DNA of 64,000 nucleotides, taken from Agarivorans sp. TSD2052 (lineage in GTDB: Bacteria; Pseudomonadota; Gammaproteobacteria; Enterobacterales; Celerinatantimonadaceae). The translations under genes and the position numbers were made by a program. The DNA is taken from assembly GCF_023238625.1 (NCBI RefSeq), contig NZ_CP096670.1, forward strand, positions 2,345,501 through 2,409,500, given 5' to 3'. The notes beneath the pieces are model-generated. The model saw only the letters and a program-made list of their open reading frames with translations, did no database searches and was not told the origin of the DNA. Position 1 is the first letter of the stretch. Every line of letters starts with the position of its first letter. This document shows positions 37,109-47,746 of the stretch, in pieces.

Positions 37109-39229
37109 CTAAAGTTCAGTCTGTCGAAGTATTGAATAATAAGATTGTTTGTTGTGATACATGTTTTGGTCAGCCAGCTTATAAAGGTCGCTAAAATCGA
37201 CATCGTTGGTAGAGGCGTAACCAACCGAAAAGCTCACTAACGGCTCTCCTGCGAAGCTGTCCAACTCAATACCAACGCGGTTGTTTTGCCGTGCCATTAA
37301 ACGCTCTTCTAACTGCTCAGCTAAAGCCAACTGTTCGCCTGAAAGTACCGCAGCAAATTCGTCCCCGCCAATACGGTAAAAGTGAGCGGTAATGCCTGTG
37401 CAACATTCTCCCAGTACCCTAGCTACCGAGATAATCAGTTGATCACCTTTTTCATGGCCTTTTTGATCGTTCATCTGCTTTAAGCCATTCACATCAATAA
37501 TAAACAGCCCTACCTCGGCATCTAACTGCGTTTCAAGAGAGAACTGTAATTCATCAAACGCTTTACGGTTCTTAATCCCCGTTAATGAATCGGTGCGGGC
37601 GACAAAATCGAGTTCTTCATTTAAGGTTCGATTTTCCAAAAACGCGCTTAATTCGGTAATAAACAGCAATATTTGGTTATTTTGGTCTTCAGTTAATTTG
37701 GTTTCATTAAGTAACAGCCAACCCATCCTGCCGTTGCCACAGCGTATACCAAATACATTCACTAATTGCTGTTTAAACTCGATACTAAACCGATCCCAAC
37801 TGCGCCGCGATTTTTCCAGTACTCGGCTTTGCAACAACTCAAAGTTTTCAACGTCTACCCCTAAACAATCATTGACCATTCGATGACCGCGTGACGCAGG
37901 CAAATGTATGATGGTTCCGCCATTAGGATAACATTCAGCTAATATTTGAATCGCCGCTTTTGCTATCTCTCGATTGCCGCCGCTAGATTCTAAAATACGC
38001 CTAAATTGAATTAACTGCTGAAAGAAAAAATGGCTTTGCCCGAGCTTATCCATAGACTGCTCTAAATCTTTAGTACGCTCTTCTACTTTAAACTCTAGCT
38101 TACTGTTAAGGCTTTGTACTTCTTCTAAATAGCTTGCTCGTAACTTGTCGATCCGGGCCAATTCTTTGTTCTTCTTATTAACCGTATGTAACTGTTCGCC
38201 TATGGTACTTTTCATTTCTGCGAGTAAGGCGGCGACATCTGCAAACTCTTGTATGGCAATGTGGCTCTCACCCAACCACTCTGATTGGCGACCTTTTTCA
38301 AAATCTTTAATAAGCGCGTATAGTTGACCAAATGCTTTTGAGACCAAGTGGGCAAATAGCATCACCACAGCAATAATAACGATAATGACAATCAAGCTAC
38401 TCGCCATGCCTGGTGCCATTGAGTCGCGAACTTGAGCGTCTAGCGTTTCTAGTCGTTGCCCTACTTTAATACTTAGCCAAACAGAGTTTTGATAAGCCCT
38501 ACCCGACAAAATTAGACTGCTAGAGTGAGAGACATCATAATTGTCATCACCGATTAAGTTACCTTCTAACTGCTGACCTTTGAAATAAATCGCTAAGCTT
38601 TCTTGATCTTGTAATTCTATGCTGACTGCATCTGTGAGTGCGTACACAGGCACTACGGCTATCAAATACCCCATTATATTCACATGATCCATGGCATTAT
38701 CACTATAAATAGGCACTACATGAACGAGGCTATGATGCATGCCACTGCGTGTCACCAAGGAGTAATTATCGATTAAGTAAATTTTACTTTTGGTGCCTAT
38801 CTTTTCGGTGATAAAGGGAGAGGCACGGTCTTGATGTAAGATGTTTGACTGTTCTAACGCTAAAATGTTGCCGCCCGATGATTCAATAACAAAACCATCT
38901 GCATCCACGAGATAGAGTGATTCAACTAAGGGTGTATCCGCAACAAACTTACCGAGTATGGCTGGTAATTGGATAGAATATAAAAGTTCATCAATACTCT
39001 TAATAACGCTGTCTTGTTCTGCTAATAAACGCAAACCATTGGTTAATACTTCATTACTATGTGAAAGCTCCGCGGTTATTTGGCTAGCAGAAGCCGCCAA
39101 ACGACTATCGACAGACTGGTAGGTAAAATTGTACATCTGTTTATACAGAGTAATAGACAATACCGTAACCGGTACGATCGCTACCAATATCAGTAGAATG
39201 AATGTAATAGACCGAAGCCTGATGGTCAT
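37109..39229 (-). CDS. Membrane sensor diguanylate cyclase (periplasmic domain, GAF-like, GGDEF)
   Basis: 706 residues. Helix one at about 6-30, a periplasmic double-Cache-type sensing region (30-270), helix two at about 273-297, a coiled coil near 335-395 (NKKNKELARIDKLRASYLEE onward), a GAF-like region and a C-terminal GGDEF domain with intact YRIGGDEFAAV. The inhibitory RxxD I-site before GGDEF is absent, so feedback inhibition is unlikely. Its start overlaps the stop of the solute-binding-protein gene (ATGA). Output is c-di-GMP. Confidence 0.88.
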   Translation of the reverse strand: MTIRLRSITFILLILVAIVPVTVLSITLYKQMYNFTYQSVDSRLAASASQITAELSHSNEVLTNGLRLLAEQDSVIKSIDELLYSIQLPAILGKFVADTPLVESLYLVDADGFVIESSGGNILALEQSNILHQDRASPFITEKIGTKSKIYLIDNYSLVTRSGMHHSLVHVVPIYSDNAMDHVNIMGYLIAVVPVYALTDAVSIELQDQESLAIYFKGQQLEGNLIGDDNYDVSHSSSLILSGRAYQNSVWLSIKVGQRLETLDAQVRDSMAPGMASSLIVIIVIIAVVMLFAHLVSKAFGQLYALIKDFEKGRQSEWLGESHIAIQEFADVAALLAEMKSTIGEQLHTVNKKNKELARIDKLRASYLEEVQSLNSKLEFKVEERTKDLEQSMDKLGQSHFFFQQLIQFRRILESSGGNREIAKAAIQILAECYPNGGTIIHLPASRGHRMVNDCLGVDVENFELLQSRVLEKSRRSWDRFSIEFKQQLVNVFGIRCGNGRMGWLLLNETKLTEDQNNQILLFITELSAFLENRTLNEELDFVARTDSLTGIKNRKAFDELQFSLETQLDAEVGLFIIDVNGLKQMNDQKGHEKGDQLIISVARVLGECCTGITAHFYRIGGDEFAAVLSGEQLALAEQLEERLMARQNNRVGIELDSFAGEPLVSFSVGYASTNDVDFSDLYKLADQNMYHNKQSYYSILRQTEL

Positions 39230-40404
39230 TTCATTGTTCCGAGTTTCGCGACTTCTTTATCCGCGATTTTTTGCATTAATTGAGTCGCTTGATCAATAGA
39301 GTAATGGTGCTCAAGGTAACGATTAAAACCTCGTTGTATAGCTAGCCATACTATCGTCATCTCTCTGTCGCTTGGCATCGCTTTGGTAGATTCCATTTGC
39401 TTTAACATATTTTTATCGTTTTCAGTTTGCTCAGCGGTTTGTTGTTGTAAAACATCGACATTCGAGGGCAATAACCCCCCTTCACGATAAATAATATCTT
39501 GTGCAGCGTTACTCTGCATATAAAGAGCAAACGATTTTATATGTTGGTAATTATGATCACTGGTAGACAAGCGAGGAAAGCTCAACACATAGCCAGAAAA
39601 CATCGGTAACATAGGTTTTCCCTCTATGTTAGGTAACAAGCTAACACCCAGTTGCTCGCCGAGGTTTTGTTTAAGGTCGTTGTAAATCCAATCACCATTA
39701 ATCATGTAAGCAGCTTCACCGTCTTTAAATCGCTGCACGCTACAGTCATGATCACAGTTAGGGTCAACCAAACCCAGATCTTTTAGTTGTTTGTAATAAG
39801 CCAAAGCGCTACGCATTTGAGGTGTATCTAAAGTCACTTTACCATTATCTATTGGCCAACCATCAAAGGCCGTAAGAAATGGGATAAACCAATACATTTC
39901 GGAATAGTTCCAAACGATAGTTTGCAGACCCTTTTCAGTAAATTGTGACTGTTGCTTCAGCAATTCCGACCAGTTATCCACGGGTTGCTTTACCAGTGAC
40001 TTGTTGTAATAAAGTACTAAATGATTTCCTTGAAACAACGGTATACCGTACTGATGCCCATCGGTATAACCTGCTCCTAATACCCGAGCATCAGTGGTAG
40101 GCAACAACCAATCCTTAGGCACTGGCGTTAAAGAAATCAGATCGTGCATTCCCACAAAGTCACTCGGTACATAAAGAATGTCTGGTAGAGTGTTGGTTCT
40201 CGCTTGATTTAACACTTCTTCACGGAGCTTTTCAGATAAAAAGTTATTTTTTTCAATAAGCACATCGTGGGATTGTTCGTACTGTTGAATCGCAGCGTCA
40301 AGATAGGCTGAAGGGTTATGCGCATTCCACAAAGTGACCTTAGTAGTAGCGACTGCGAAACAGCTGTATGTCAAACTCAATACTAGAAACCATATTCGCA
40401 TCAT
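39226..40404 (-). CDS. ABC-type periplasmic solute-binding protein (sugar-binding type)
   Basis: About 392 residues; start placed at the ATG at 40404 or the adjoining ATG at 40401, after GGGAAGA (an in-frame TTG at 40413 is less likely). Signal peptide MMRIWFLVLSLTYSCFAVA. The family-1 extracellular solute-binding fold shows KVTLWNAHNPSAYLDAAIQQYE, ADILYVPSD-like IPLFQGNHLVLYYNKSL and FKDGEAAYMINGDWIY. No permease or ATPase gene is nearby; instead it is coupled by ATGA to a GGDEF sensor, so it probably presents ligand to that receptor rather than feeding transport. Confidence 0.85.
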   Translation of the reverse strand: MMRIWFLVLSLTYSCFAVATTKVTLWNAHNPSAYLDAAIQQYEQSHDVLIEKNNFLSEKLREEVLNQARTNTLPDILYVPSDFVGMHDLISLTPVPKDWLLPTTDARVLGAGYTDGHQYGIPLFQGNHLVLYYNKSLVKQPVDNWSELLKQQSQFTEKGLQTIVWNYSEMYWFIPFLTAFDGWPIDNGKVTLDTPQMRSALAYYKQLKDLGLVDPNCDHDCSVQRFKDGEAAYMINGDWIYNDLKQNLGEQLGVSLLPNIEGKPMLPMFSGYVLSFPRLSTSDHNYQHIKSFALYMQSNAAQDIIYREGGLLPSNVDVLQQQTAEQTENDKNMLKQMESTKAMPSDREMTIVWLAIQRGFNRYLEHHYSIDQATQLMQKIADKEVAKLGTMK

Positions 40405-40499
40405 TCTTCCCAAAATAAATTGATTTTGTAGCTTTATTGTAGCAACGATCTATCGCTTTATCTTTGCACTAACTCTCTGATTATTTACTTAAATAAAAA

Positions 40500-40524
40500 A
40501 AAAGCAGCACTGAGTGCTGCTTTT
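40500..40524. terminator. htpG terminator
   Basis: AAAAGCAGCAC-TGA-GTGCTGCTTTT with a long A-run on the plus strand (T-run on the minus), 18 bp after the htpG stop. Confidence 0.9.
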
Positions 40525-40541
40525 ATAGCTCAAATAAACGC

Positions 40542-42452
40542 TTATGCCAGTAGTTGGTTTACACGCTTAATGAAATCAGAAGGGTTTTCTAAACTGCCGC
40601 GTTCAGCCAGGGTGGCTTGATCAAGCAGAAGACTTACCCACTCAGCAAACTTCTCTTCATCTTGCTCATCGGCAATGCGCTTAACAAGAGCGTGCTGGGG
40701 ATTAAGCTCAAAGATATACTTCTGCTCTGGTACATCTTGACCCACCGCTTGCATCAACTTCTGCATTTGGGTGCTCATGTCGTTATCATCAACAACAATA
40801 CAAGAAGGCGTGTCGGTTAAGCGGTACGTTAAGCGCACATCTTTAACCTTGTCACCAACGCTGTCTTTAACGCGAGTCACAAAGCTTGCGTATTCGCTTT
40901 CATCTTGCTCTTTTTGCTTTTTAGTTTCTTCGTCATCCAAGTCACCAAGGTCTAAATCACCTTTGGTTACCGACACCAACGTTTTACCTTCAGCTTCTGA
41001 TAGGTGGCTAATTAACCACTCATCTACACGGTCATGCATCAGTAATACTTCAATGCCTTTACGCTTAAAGATTTCTAGGTGCGGGCTGTTAGCAGCAGCG
41101 GCGTAGCCATCTGCAGTAACATAGTAAATCTTATCTTGGCCTTCTTTCATGCGTTCGATGTAATCGGCAAACGAAACGTTTTGTTCGCTGCTATCACTAT
41201 GCGTAGAAGCAAAACGCAACAACTTAGCGATTTGATCTTTATTAGCAAAATCTTCGGCGGGACCTTCTTTTAATACTTGACCAAATTCTGCCCAGAAGCT
41301 TTGATACTTCTCAGCATCATTTTTCGCCATACGCTCAAGCATAGTAAGCACACGTTTAGTACACGCACTGCGTAAATTAGCGGTGGTTTTAGTATCTTGA
41401 AGAATTTCACGAGATACGTTTAACGGAAGGTCGTTTGAATCTAACACACCCTTCACGAAACGCAGGTAACCCGGCATAAACTCATCAGCGTCATCCATAA
41501 TGAATACACGTTGTACATACAGTTTAAGCCCGTGTTGACGCTCGCGGTTCCACATATCAAACGGCGCTTTACTCGGAATGTATAACAAGCTGGTGTAATC
41601 TTGCTTACCTTCAACTTTGTTATGCGCCCAGCTTAGCGGGTCGGCAAAGTCATGTGAAATATGCTTATAAAACTCGTTGTATTCATCTTTAGAGATGTCA
41701 TTTTTAGTGCGAGTCCATAACGCAGTGGCTTTGTTTATTGCTTCCCACTCACCAGGTACCGCCGCTATTTTTTCGCCGTCTGGGCCATCTGACTCAGGGG
41801 TTTCGTCTTTCCACATTTGCACAGGAATAGAGATGTGGTCTGAGTACTTAGTAATGATAGAGCGAACTTTCCAGCTATCTAAAAACTCTTGCTCGTCTTC
41901 GCGAAGGTGCAGAATAATGTCGGTACCACGGCTTTCTTTAGTGATATCGGCAACGGTGTAATCACCTTCTCCTGCACTTTCCCAACGTACGCCTTGGCTT
42001 GTTTCAGCCCCAGCTGCACGAGTTTCTACGGTCACCTTATCAGCAACAATAAAGGCTGAGTAAAAACCCACACCAAACTGGCCAATCAGTTGAGAGTCTT
42101 TGGCGTTATCGCCACTTAGCTGACCAAAAAATTCTTTGGTACCAGATTTAGCAATTGTACCTAAATGCTCGATCACTTCATCGCGTGTCATACCAATGCC
42201 GTTATCCGACAATGTAATGGTCTTAGCATCTTGGTTGAAGCTTACACGTACCCGTAAGTCACCATCGTTTTCAAACAACGAGTTATCTTCTAGAGCTTTA
42301 AAACGAAGCTTGTCGGCGGCATCGGCGGCGTTAGACACCAATTCGCGTAGAAAGATTTCTTTATTGGAATAAAGGGAGTGGATCATCAATTGAAGTAATT
42401 GCTTTACTTCAGTTTGAAAGCCATGAGTCTCAGCATGAACTGCATCAGTCAT
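40542..42452 (-). CDS. htpG: HtpG, Hsp90 chaperone
   Basis: 636 residues, normal HtpG length. N-terminal GHKL ATPase motifs [33 protein letters not shown] and [11 protein letters not shown], middle domain with [15 protein letters not shown], and C-terminal dimerisation part. ATP-driven cytoplasmic chaperone. A sigma-32 promoter lies 47-75 bp upstream, so it is heat-shock controlled. Confidence 0.97.
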   Translation of the reverse strand: MTDAVHAETHGFQTEVKQLLQLMIHSLYSNKEIFLRELVSNAADAADKLRFKALEDNSLFENDGDLRVRVSFNQDAKTITLSDNGIGMTRDEVIEHLGTIAKSGTKEFFGQLSGDNAKDSQLIGQFGVGFYSAFIVADKVTVETRAAGAETSQGVRWESAGEGDYTVADITKESRGTDIILHLREDEQEFLDSWKVRSIITKYSDHISIPVQMWKDETPESDGPDGEKIAAVPGEWEAINKATALWTRTKNDISKDEYNEFYKHISHDFADPLSWAHNKVEGKQDYTSLLYIPSKAPFDMWNRERQHGLKLYVQRVFIMDDADEFMPGYLRFVKGVLDSNDLPLNVSREILQDTKTTANLRSACTKRVLTMLERMAKNDAEKYQSFWAEFGQVLKEGPAEDFANKDQIAKLLRFASTHSDSSEQNVSFADYIERMKEGQDKIYYVTADGYAAAANSPHLEIFKRKGIEVLLMHDRVDEWLISHLSEAEGKTLVSVTKGDLDLGDLDDEETKKQKEQDESEYASFVTRVKDSVGDKVKDVRLTYRLTDTPSCIVVDDNDMSTQMQKLMQAVGQDVPEQKYIFELNPQHALVKRIADEQDEEKFAEWVSLLLDQATLAERGSLENPSDFIKRVNQLLA

Positions 42453-42498
42453 CGTTATATTTCCTTGCTTTTAAACATACTTCTTTAGTTGATAAACG

Positions 42499-42527
42499 AT
42501 ATGGGGGTAAGCCATTTTGATTTCAAG
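42499..42527 (-). promoter_or_regulatory. Sigma-32 (RpoH) heat-shock promoter of htpG
   Basis: On the minus strand CTTGAAA (42527-42521), 14 bp, CCCCATAT (42506-42499). These match the RpoH -35 CTTGAAA and -10 CCCCATNT with allowed spacing. Predicted leader about 40 nt. Confidence 0.85.
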
Positions 42528-43215
42528 TAACTAAGTTAAAAAAGTCTACAGGAAGCTTAATAACTGGGTTTAAGAGGGGGATCTGTTGTTGAAGCACTTA
42601 ACATACCGGTTTGTTGAGAAAAATTGCTCAGCACTCATCCGCCTTAACTCACATGAATATAAACATTTAGTCATACAAAAGAAGGGCTAGAGCTTAAAAG
42701 TGATCTTGGCTAGTTGATGCCAGCACCACTGGCAGTTGCCTGCGCAATCAACAGTAGTGTGCTTAACACTAGGGGTGGGCGTGACCGCGATTGGATAAGA
42801 TAGTAACAAGCAAGTGAGTCACAACAACCATGGATTCTCTTAGGTTTCAAACTAGACTTGCCTTCCGATACGAAAGCACATCTGTTTCATAGCCAGCATA
42901 CGAATAAGCTTAACTAAAGCACAAGCCCACTATAAAACCCTAACTATGAGGAGTTAACGCTTCACCAGCACTAAAGCGCTTTGCGCTAGTTATTTATTGC
43001 TTGCCCTCCTACACTAAGTAACGGTTGATTACCCGCCGAACGGCACATGGGAAATGCTGTATATGCTACCTAGTGCACACTTTTTTACACCCCAGCAATA
43101 AATCATACAAAAATACTTAATAATTCGATCGAGTTCACAGATAAGCCTGTGATTTCTAAATATCATTCAATTGTATTACATAACTACATAGTGACCGTGT
43201 CGACAAGGAACCTCA
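42528..43215. other. Long intergenic region; inverted repeat TCACAG-N6-CTGTGA at 43135-43152
   Basis: About 690 bp without a supportable gene. The only clear element is TCACAG-ATAAGC-CTGTGA, 63 bp before the small exported protein gene; its orientation is opposite to a CRP site, so another regulator is implied if it is functional. Confidence 0.5.
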
Positions 43216-43479
43216 ATGACAAGCTATAAACCTCTTGCTATCGCCGTATGCCTTGCAATTAGCTCAGTAGCAACCGCAGCAGATTTCGTCTTTATTAATG
43301 AAGATGTGATAAAAGCAAACCGTGAGGTCCTAAACTCAGACGCGGTGCCTGCATCAATGAAGCAAAGTAATCTACAATTGTTAGATTTATCTAAATCTGG
43401 TGATTTATCGAAGTACACCGTAAAGAAAAACCTCGCAGAAATATGGGCTGAGCGCGACGTAGAGTTGCTTTACCCTTAA
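43216..43479 (+). CDS. Small exported protein paired with a KdgM-type porin
   Basis: 87 residues with a signal peptide cleaved after VATA (MTSYKPLAIAVCLAISSVATA). The mature 65-residue part is helical and charged (VFINEDVIKANREVLNSD, YTVKKNLAEIWAERDVELLYP), with no Cys. AAGGAA precedes the ATG. No family recognised. The porin gene begins 71 bp downstream on the same strand, so they probably share a promoter and function. Confidence 0.7.
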   Translation: MTSYKPLAIAVCLAISSVATAADFVFINEDVIKANREVLNSDAVPASMKQSNLQLLDLSKSGDLSKYTVKKNLAEIWAERDVELLYP

Positions 43480-43550
43480 CAAGTAGTAAAACTAAAAATA
43501 AAACCTAAAACTCGGGCTTTATAAAGCCCTATAACAAAACGGATTTTATC

Positions 43551-44300
43551 ATGAATAAAATGAAAACCTTACCAATTGCCATTGCCGCTGTTTTTTTAAG
43601 TGGCACAGCCGTCGCCGGACAGCTTGATATCCGTACTGAATACAAGCATGAAACTGAACAGCATGCTGGACGTATTAAAATCGGTGACTCGACAAAAGTG
43701 AGTGACGCAGGTAGCTGGAACTACAGCGTAGAAATGAAGTTTGAAAGCGGTGAAAACGCCGATGGCACCGAGGGTGGCTTCTTACAAAACTTACAACGTG
43801 GTGATTCAGAGTTTGATTGGGGCTATAAGCACAAATTAAACAAAAAATGGTATGTACATCCAGGGATGCCGATTACCTTCGGCAACAACAGAATTACCTA
43901 TAAGCCGCAATTTCGCGTTGGTTACAAGTCTGATTTTGGTTTAAAAACTGCGCTTCGTTACCGCTACGAAATCCGTAAATACTCGGAAGAAGCAAGCTCT
44001 TACGGTGGTGAAACTTGGAATAAATCTAAGATAACATTAACCGGTGGCTATAAAATTAAGAGCATGCCTAATCTTAAATTAGATTATGAAGCCAACTACT
44101 GGTACAGCCATGAATTTGACGTTGATACAGGCAAAGACAGACAGTTTGATAATGGTGCAGACAACTGGGATTTAGGTCTATTTGTTGGCTACCAAATTGA
44201 AAACTGGCGCCCATACTTCGAGCTATGGAACTCAAGCGTGAGTAGTAAAACCAACGAACGTCAACTTAAAACGCGTATCGGTGTTAAGTACAAGTTCTAA
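43551..44300 (+). CDS. KdgM-type outer-membrane porin
   Basis: 249 residues with a signal peptide (MNKMKTLPIAIAAVFLSGTAVAG). The mature protein is a run of amphipathic strands (QLDIRTEYKHETEQHAGRIKIG, FRVGYKSDFGLKTALRYRYE, LKLDYEANYWYSH) ending KYKF with terminal Phe, matching the monomeric 12-stranded oligogalacturonate-specific porin (KdgM/NanC) family. It likely passes acidic oligosaccharides; the specific sugar is unknown as no lyase or transporter is adjacent. A strong terminator follows. Confidence 0.82.
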   Translation: MNKMKTLPIAIAAVFLSGTAVAGQLDIRTEYKHETEQHAGRIKIGDSTKVSDAGSWNYSVEMKFESGENADGTEGGFLQNLQRGDSEFDWGYKHKLNKKWYVHPGMPITFGNNRITYKPQFRVGYKSDFGLKTALRYRYEIRKYSEEASSYGGETWNKSKITLTGGYKIKSMPNLKLDYEANYWYSHEFDVDTGKDRQFDNGADNWDLGLFVGYQIENWRPYFELWNSSVSSKTNERQLKTRIGVKYKF

Positions 44301-44330
44301 GTAAGCGACAAACTTAAACAATGCCTATTA

Positions 44331-44359
44331 AAAAACCAAGCGCCCAGCGCTTGGTTTTT
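44331..44359 (+). terminator. Rho-independent terminator after the porin gene
   Basis: AAAAACCAAGCGC-CCA-GCGCTTGGTTTTT, 30 bp after the porin stop; T-run on both strands, so it may also serve the converging chemoreceptor gene. Confidence 0.92.
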
Positions 44360-44425
44360 ATTTTTAGTTAAAGCCCTATTATCTACTTGGGGTTTACACT
44401 TGCAAGCTTGCAGCGAGCAATGCTA

Positions 44426-45931
44426 CTAGACTTTATAAGTGGCCGCCTTAGTTTGGTAAGCTTTGGCAATAAGCTGAATATTCTCTGCGGCGCTCGCTAA
44501 TTCCTGAACTTGTAAAGCTAACTTTTGAATGGAATCGGTATTCTCTAATATATCATTACCCACATTGGTCAAAATGGCAGATTGTGACTTGGTTTCGTCT
44601 GCCACCTGTTCACTTAGCTGTGCTACTTGACCTATTTGCTCTGAACGTAGCCCCAAACCTTCAGCTATATTGTTAGTGTGTTTTACATTGTCTTCGGTAC
44701 GTTTTTGCCCAAGGTCCATAGATTCGACCGTTTTAAGCATACTTACATTGAGCCGATTGAGTACGGTAGATATCTCATCGGTAGATTGACTGGTGCGTTG
44801 CGCCAATGACCTTACTTCATCGGCTACTACCGCAAACCCTCTACCCGACTCCCCCGCTCTAGCGGCTTCAATGGCAGCGTTTAGCGCTAATAAATTGGTT
44901 TGCTCAGAGATACTACGAATGCCTTCCAACAGGTTAGTAATGGCGCTCACCTCGGAAGTTAAATCGGTTAGAGAGCCCCTCACTTCTGTAGTGTTCGCTT
45001 CCAGTAAGCCCATATCTTTCATTACGTTTAAGGCGCTTTGCCTATCACTTATACTAGAGGTCGCCGCTTCTTTAGCCTGGGTGGCTGACATGTGACTATT
45101 ATCTGCTACTTCATTAATTCGCTGAATAACATCTTGAGCGGTATGTGAAATAGTATTGGCTTGCTGTTCGTAAATGTTTACCTCTTGCTGAGTTAAATCA
45201 CTGGTGTGCTTAAGCTCGTCTGTCGTGGTACTCATTTGTTTTGCTATATCTCTATAATCGGTAAATAGCTGCGATAATTGATCTAACATCGAGTTAAACG
45301 CCAGCTCAGCGGAACTGCTTTCAGAATTCAAACGAATAGTGAGGTCTTTGTTCTCTGAGATAGTTTTAATGGCTATGGCAATACGCTGATTAGCCGATGA
45401 TTCACGACGCATAAAAGACGCAAGCAGCATCAATATGGCCGTTTCTACTGCGGCAAATACTGCATGAATAAAAGTGATATTCCAATTACATTCACCCGCA
45501 AAAATCATTATTTGTTGGCCAAACATGCTGCCCTGTTGCAACTGAATATAAGTAAACAAAAGGTGGTGTACGGCAACCGTTAATAGGGCTGCAAGCAAGG
45601 GCTGCCACCGTTGATAAATGAGAAACACGGCCATCGACGCAAAAATATGAAAATGCATTTCAATCATTCCCATTTGGGTTTGAATCAATGCAGCTGACGT
45701 AGTCATCATCAATACTGCCGCCACAATACCAAAAAGGTGGGTACCTTTAAGCAATTGATAGGCTGCCAAAGTAATGAGCAAAATAGCAATAGCGCTAATA
45801 ATGGCAAAGAAGGTAAGTTGCGAGCCTAATAAGCCACTAATGAATAATATTGGCGGCTGAATTAACAGTAATCGCAAAACATAAACATCGTTACGCAAAG
45901 TTTGTTCAGTATTAACGTTATCGCTACTCAT
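44426..45931 (-). CDS. Methyl-accepting chemotaxis protein with polytopic His-rich membrane sensor
   Basis: 501 residues. The N-terminal 185 residues form about six membrane helices without a periplasmic ligand domain and carry several His ([28 protein letters not shown]). A short HAMP-like linker (about 186-240) leads to the signalling domain with the conserved tip [36 protein letters not shown] (core [16 protein letters not shown]). No C-terminal receptor tail pentapeptide. The His-rich helices may hold a metal or heme (inference). Gene 18 bp after a SCO-type gene. Confidence 0.85.
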   Translation of the reverse strand: MSSDNVNTEQTLRNDVYVLRLLLIQPPILFISGLLGSQLTFFAIISAIAILLITLAAYQLLKGTHLFGIVAAVLMMTTSAALIQTQMGMIEMHFHIFASMAVFLIYQRWQPLLAALLTVAVHHLLFTYIQLQQGSMFGQQIMIFAGECNWNITFIHAVFAAVETAILMLLASFMRRESSANQRIAIAIKTISENKDLTIRLNSESSSAELAFNSMLDQLSQLFTDYRDIAKQMSTTTDELKHTSDLTQQEVNIYEQQANTISHTAQDVIQRINEVADNSHMSATQAKEAATSSISDRQSALNVMKDMGLLEANTTEVRGSLTDLTSEVSAITNLLEGIRSISEQTNLLALNAAIEAARAGESGRGFAVVADEVRSLAQRTSQSTDEISTVLNRLNVSMLKTVESMDLGQKRTEDNVKHTNNIAEGLGLRSEQIGQVAQLSEQVADETKSQSAILTNVGNDILENTDSIQKLALQVQELASAAENIQLIAKAYQTKAATYKV

Positions 45932-45949
45932 AGATTAATTCTCTTTTTA

Positions 45950-46543
45950 TTATAATAGGGGCTGTAAATCGGCTTGCATACTTTCGACCGACAGCTGCCA
46001 TTGCGTGTAAATACGCTGCAAAGTAGCATTCGACGAAAATAAATATAAATTACCAACATGATTTAGCGTAGCCTCATCAGCGTTTAGCTTTTCTCGTAAA
46101 CTATATTGTAGTTTAGTTAATTCGCTTGGCGGGAGAGTGGCACTAAAAAAACGGTCAGAACGAGAATCAATAAGCTGAGCTCTAATACTTGGAGTATCGT
46201 TGTCAGGATCGATAGTGATAAACAAGAAGTTTACCTTTTGTCCTTGAGATGCAGGCAAAGAATCCAGCCAACTGTTCAACTGGCCCATTTGTCCGATTCG
46301 CATCGAGCAGACTTCTGAACAGCCTAAGAAGCCAAGGAATACATAGCTTGGCCCCTGCACCCATTGGCTAAATTGCTGCCAATCGCCGGAGACATCTTGC
46401 CACTTAAAATCAACCATTTGATGAGATGTTTTAAGCCCATAACCGCCATTAAATATTTGTGATATAACTAGCAACAGAGGTATTAGCACGATAGCCAATA
46501 ATATTAAGCACGAAGCGGTAATTGTTTTTTTATCAAACACCAT
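45950..46543 (-). CDS. SCO1/SenC-type copper/thiol-redox protein
   Basis: 197 residues with an N-terminal membrane anchor (about 10-30). The thioredoxin-like SCO fold has copper ligands CSEVC (C-x3-C, about 77-81) and a later His in LNHVGNLYLF. SCO proteins deliver Cu to cytochrome oxidase CuA or act as thiol reductases in the periplasm. No oxidase genes are near; instead it lies 18 bp before the chemoreceptor gene, so they are co-transcribed. Confidence 0.82.
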   Translation of the reverse strand: MVFDKKTITASCLILLAIVLIPLLLVISQIFNGGYGLKTSHQMVDFKWQDVSGDWQQFSQWVQGPSYVFLGFLGCSEVCSMRIGQMGQLNSWLDSLPASQGQKVNFLFITIDPDNDTPSIRAQLIDSRSDRFFSATLPPSELTKLQYSLREKLNADEATLNHVGNLYLFSSNATLQRIYTQWQLSVESMQADLQPLL

Positions 46544-46754
46544 AAATGACTAATTCATCCATAATTAGCGGGAAAGATTATCAATTTTTATGAAATCACA
46601 AGCATCCAAACCGATTAACAGTTAGGTCGATGATTAAAACTTATCAGCACATTACCAATGTGTAGTTAAAGACTAGCAAGTAATTGTTAACTTGATAAAC
46701 TGAATTAAAAAAAAGAGATGTCATTTCAGCAAACGCAACTACAGTCATTTGACG

Positions 46755-47189
46755 CTAGGTAAAACAAGCGCTACTAGCGTGAGCTATTTCCTGTTGGCGC
46801 ATCGGCATGTTGTCTATGATAGTAAAGACTTCCTGCCAATTGGTGAAGGCTCCCCAGCGATGCTTCTCGTAACCGTCTTTGCCCACTAAAACTGCAACGT
46901 GCCGCCTATCTTCTATTTGATATTTTTCACGAAGGTATCTGATCCCTTGACGGCTTAATGCGCGCGATGGGTTAATTGACTGCTCACCGGCCACAACCAA
47001 AATAACGACTTCACGTTCGTCAATTTGGCAACGATGGCGTAACTCATCCGCCATAAACTGCTCAACATGTTGATCAACTTGCGGGGCAAAAAACAAGATA
47101 CTCCGATGACTGCGATATTCACCACTAGTAGGAAACGCATGTAGCCACATTGGCAAGATAGACAACAAAATCATCACTAATAATCTCAT
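46755..47189 (-). CDS. DUF4174 exported protein
   Basis: 144 residues with a signal peptide (MRLLVMILLSILPMWLHAFP). The mature part has DUF4174 landmarks: RSILFFAPQVDQHVEQFMADE, EVVILVVAGEQ, and VAVLVGKDGYEKHRWGAFTNWQEVFTIIDNMPMRQQEI. The fold is thought to be thioredoxin-like without the CxxC. It lies 211 bp upstream of the SCO gene on the same strand. Function unknown. Confidence 0.75.
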   Translation of the reverse strand: MRLLVMILLSILPMWLHAFPTSGEYRSHRSILFFAPQVDQHVEQFMADELRHRCQIDEREVVILVVAGEQSINPSRALSRQGIRYLREKYQIEDRRHVAVLVGKDGYEKHRWGAFTNWQEVFTIIDNMPMRQQEIAHASSACFT

Positions 47190-47746
47190 TTTCGTCCCCT
47201 TTACTCTTTAGTAAATGTAAACGTTATAAGTATAGGGTTAGATCAATGCCTGTGCCTGTACTTGGCCTCTTAGTATCGTAAATACTGAACAAATACATGG
47301 CTACTGACCTTAGTTTGATGCTAGCGAGTTTTTTCGCCGGCAGTATTGGCTAAGGCGTGGCCTTACACAGGCCAAGCCATTTAATAAAAGCCTTACTCAA
47401 AAATTGATTAACATGACTAGATTCCACTAATGCCTGTTGCAACTATAGCAACACATGTTAACTCGCTAAGGTGCAATATTAATGACGAATATAGACAAGT
47501 AAGCACTTCATTTTTTCTCGCATTGACCCAGTCATAGCTAATCTCACGAGGCTCACAATGTCTATCTCATGCTCGACCATCTATAAGGCAAAGGCCATAG
47601 GCACTTTGATGGATTTGGCCCTTCAAAAGGTATTATATAGAATCTAAAACAAACTCTATTCTAGACCCTATTAAACGGCATCACCTTTTTAGCGAGCTTC
47701 AGTTTAAAGAAATGGGCTTGCTGCCAATCAGAGATAGGAATAAATT
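47190..47746. other. Non-coding region between divergent DUF4174 and M20 peptidase genes
   Basis: About 560 bp with no supportable gene, RNA or repeat. It should contain the promoters of both flanking genes. Confidence 0.5.

Noticed and set aside
43135-43152. TCACAG-N6-CTGTGA as a CRP site
   Set aside because: CRP sites read TGTGA-N6-TCACA; this dyad has the half-sites in the opposite order.
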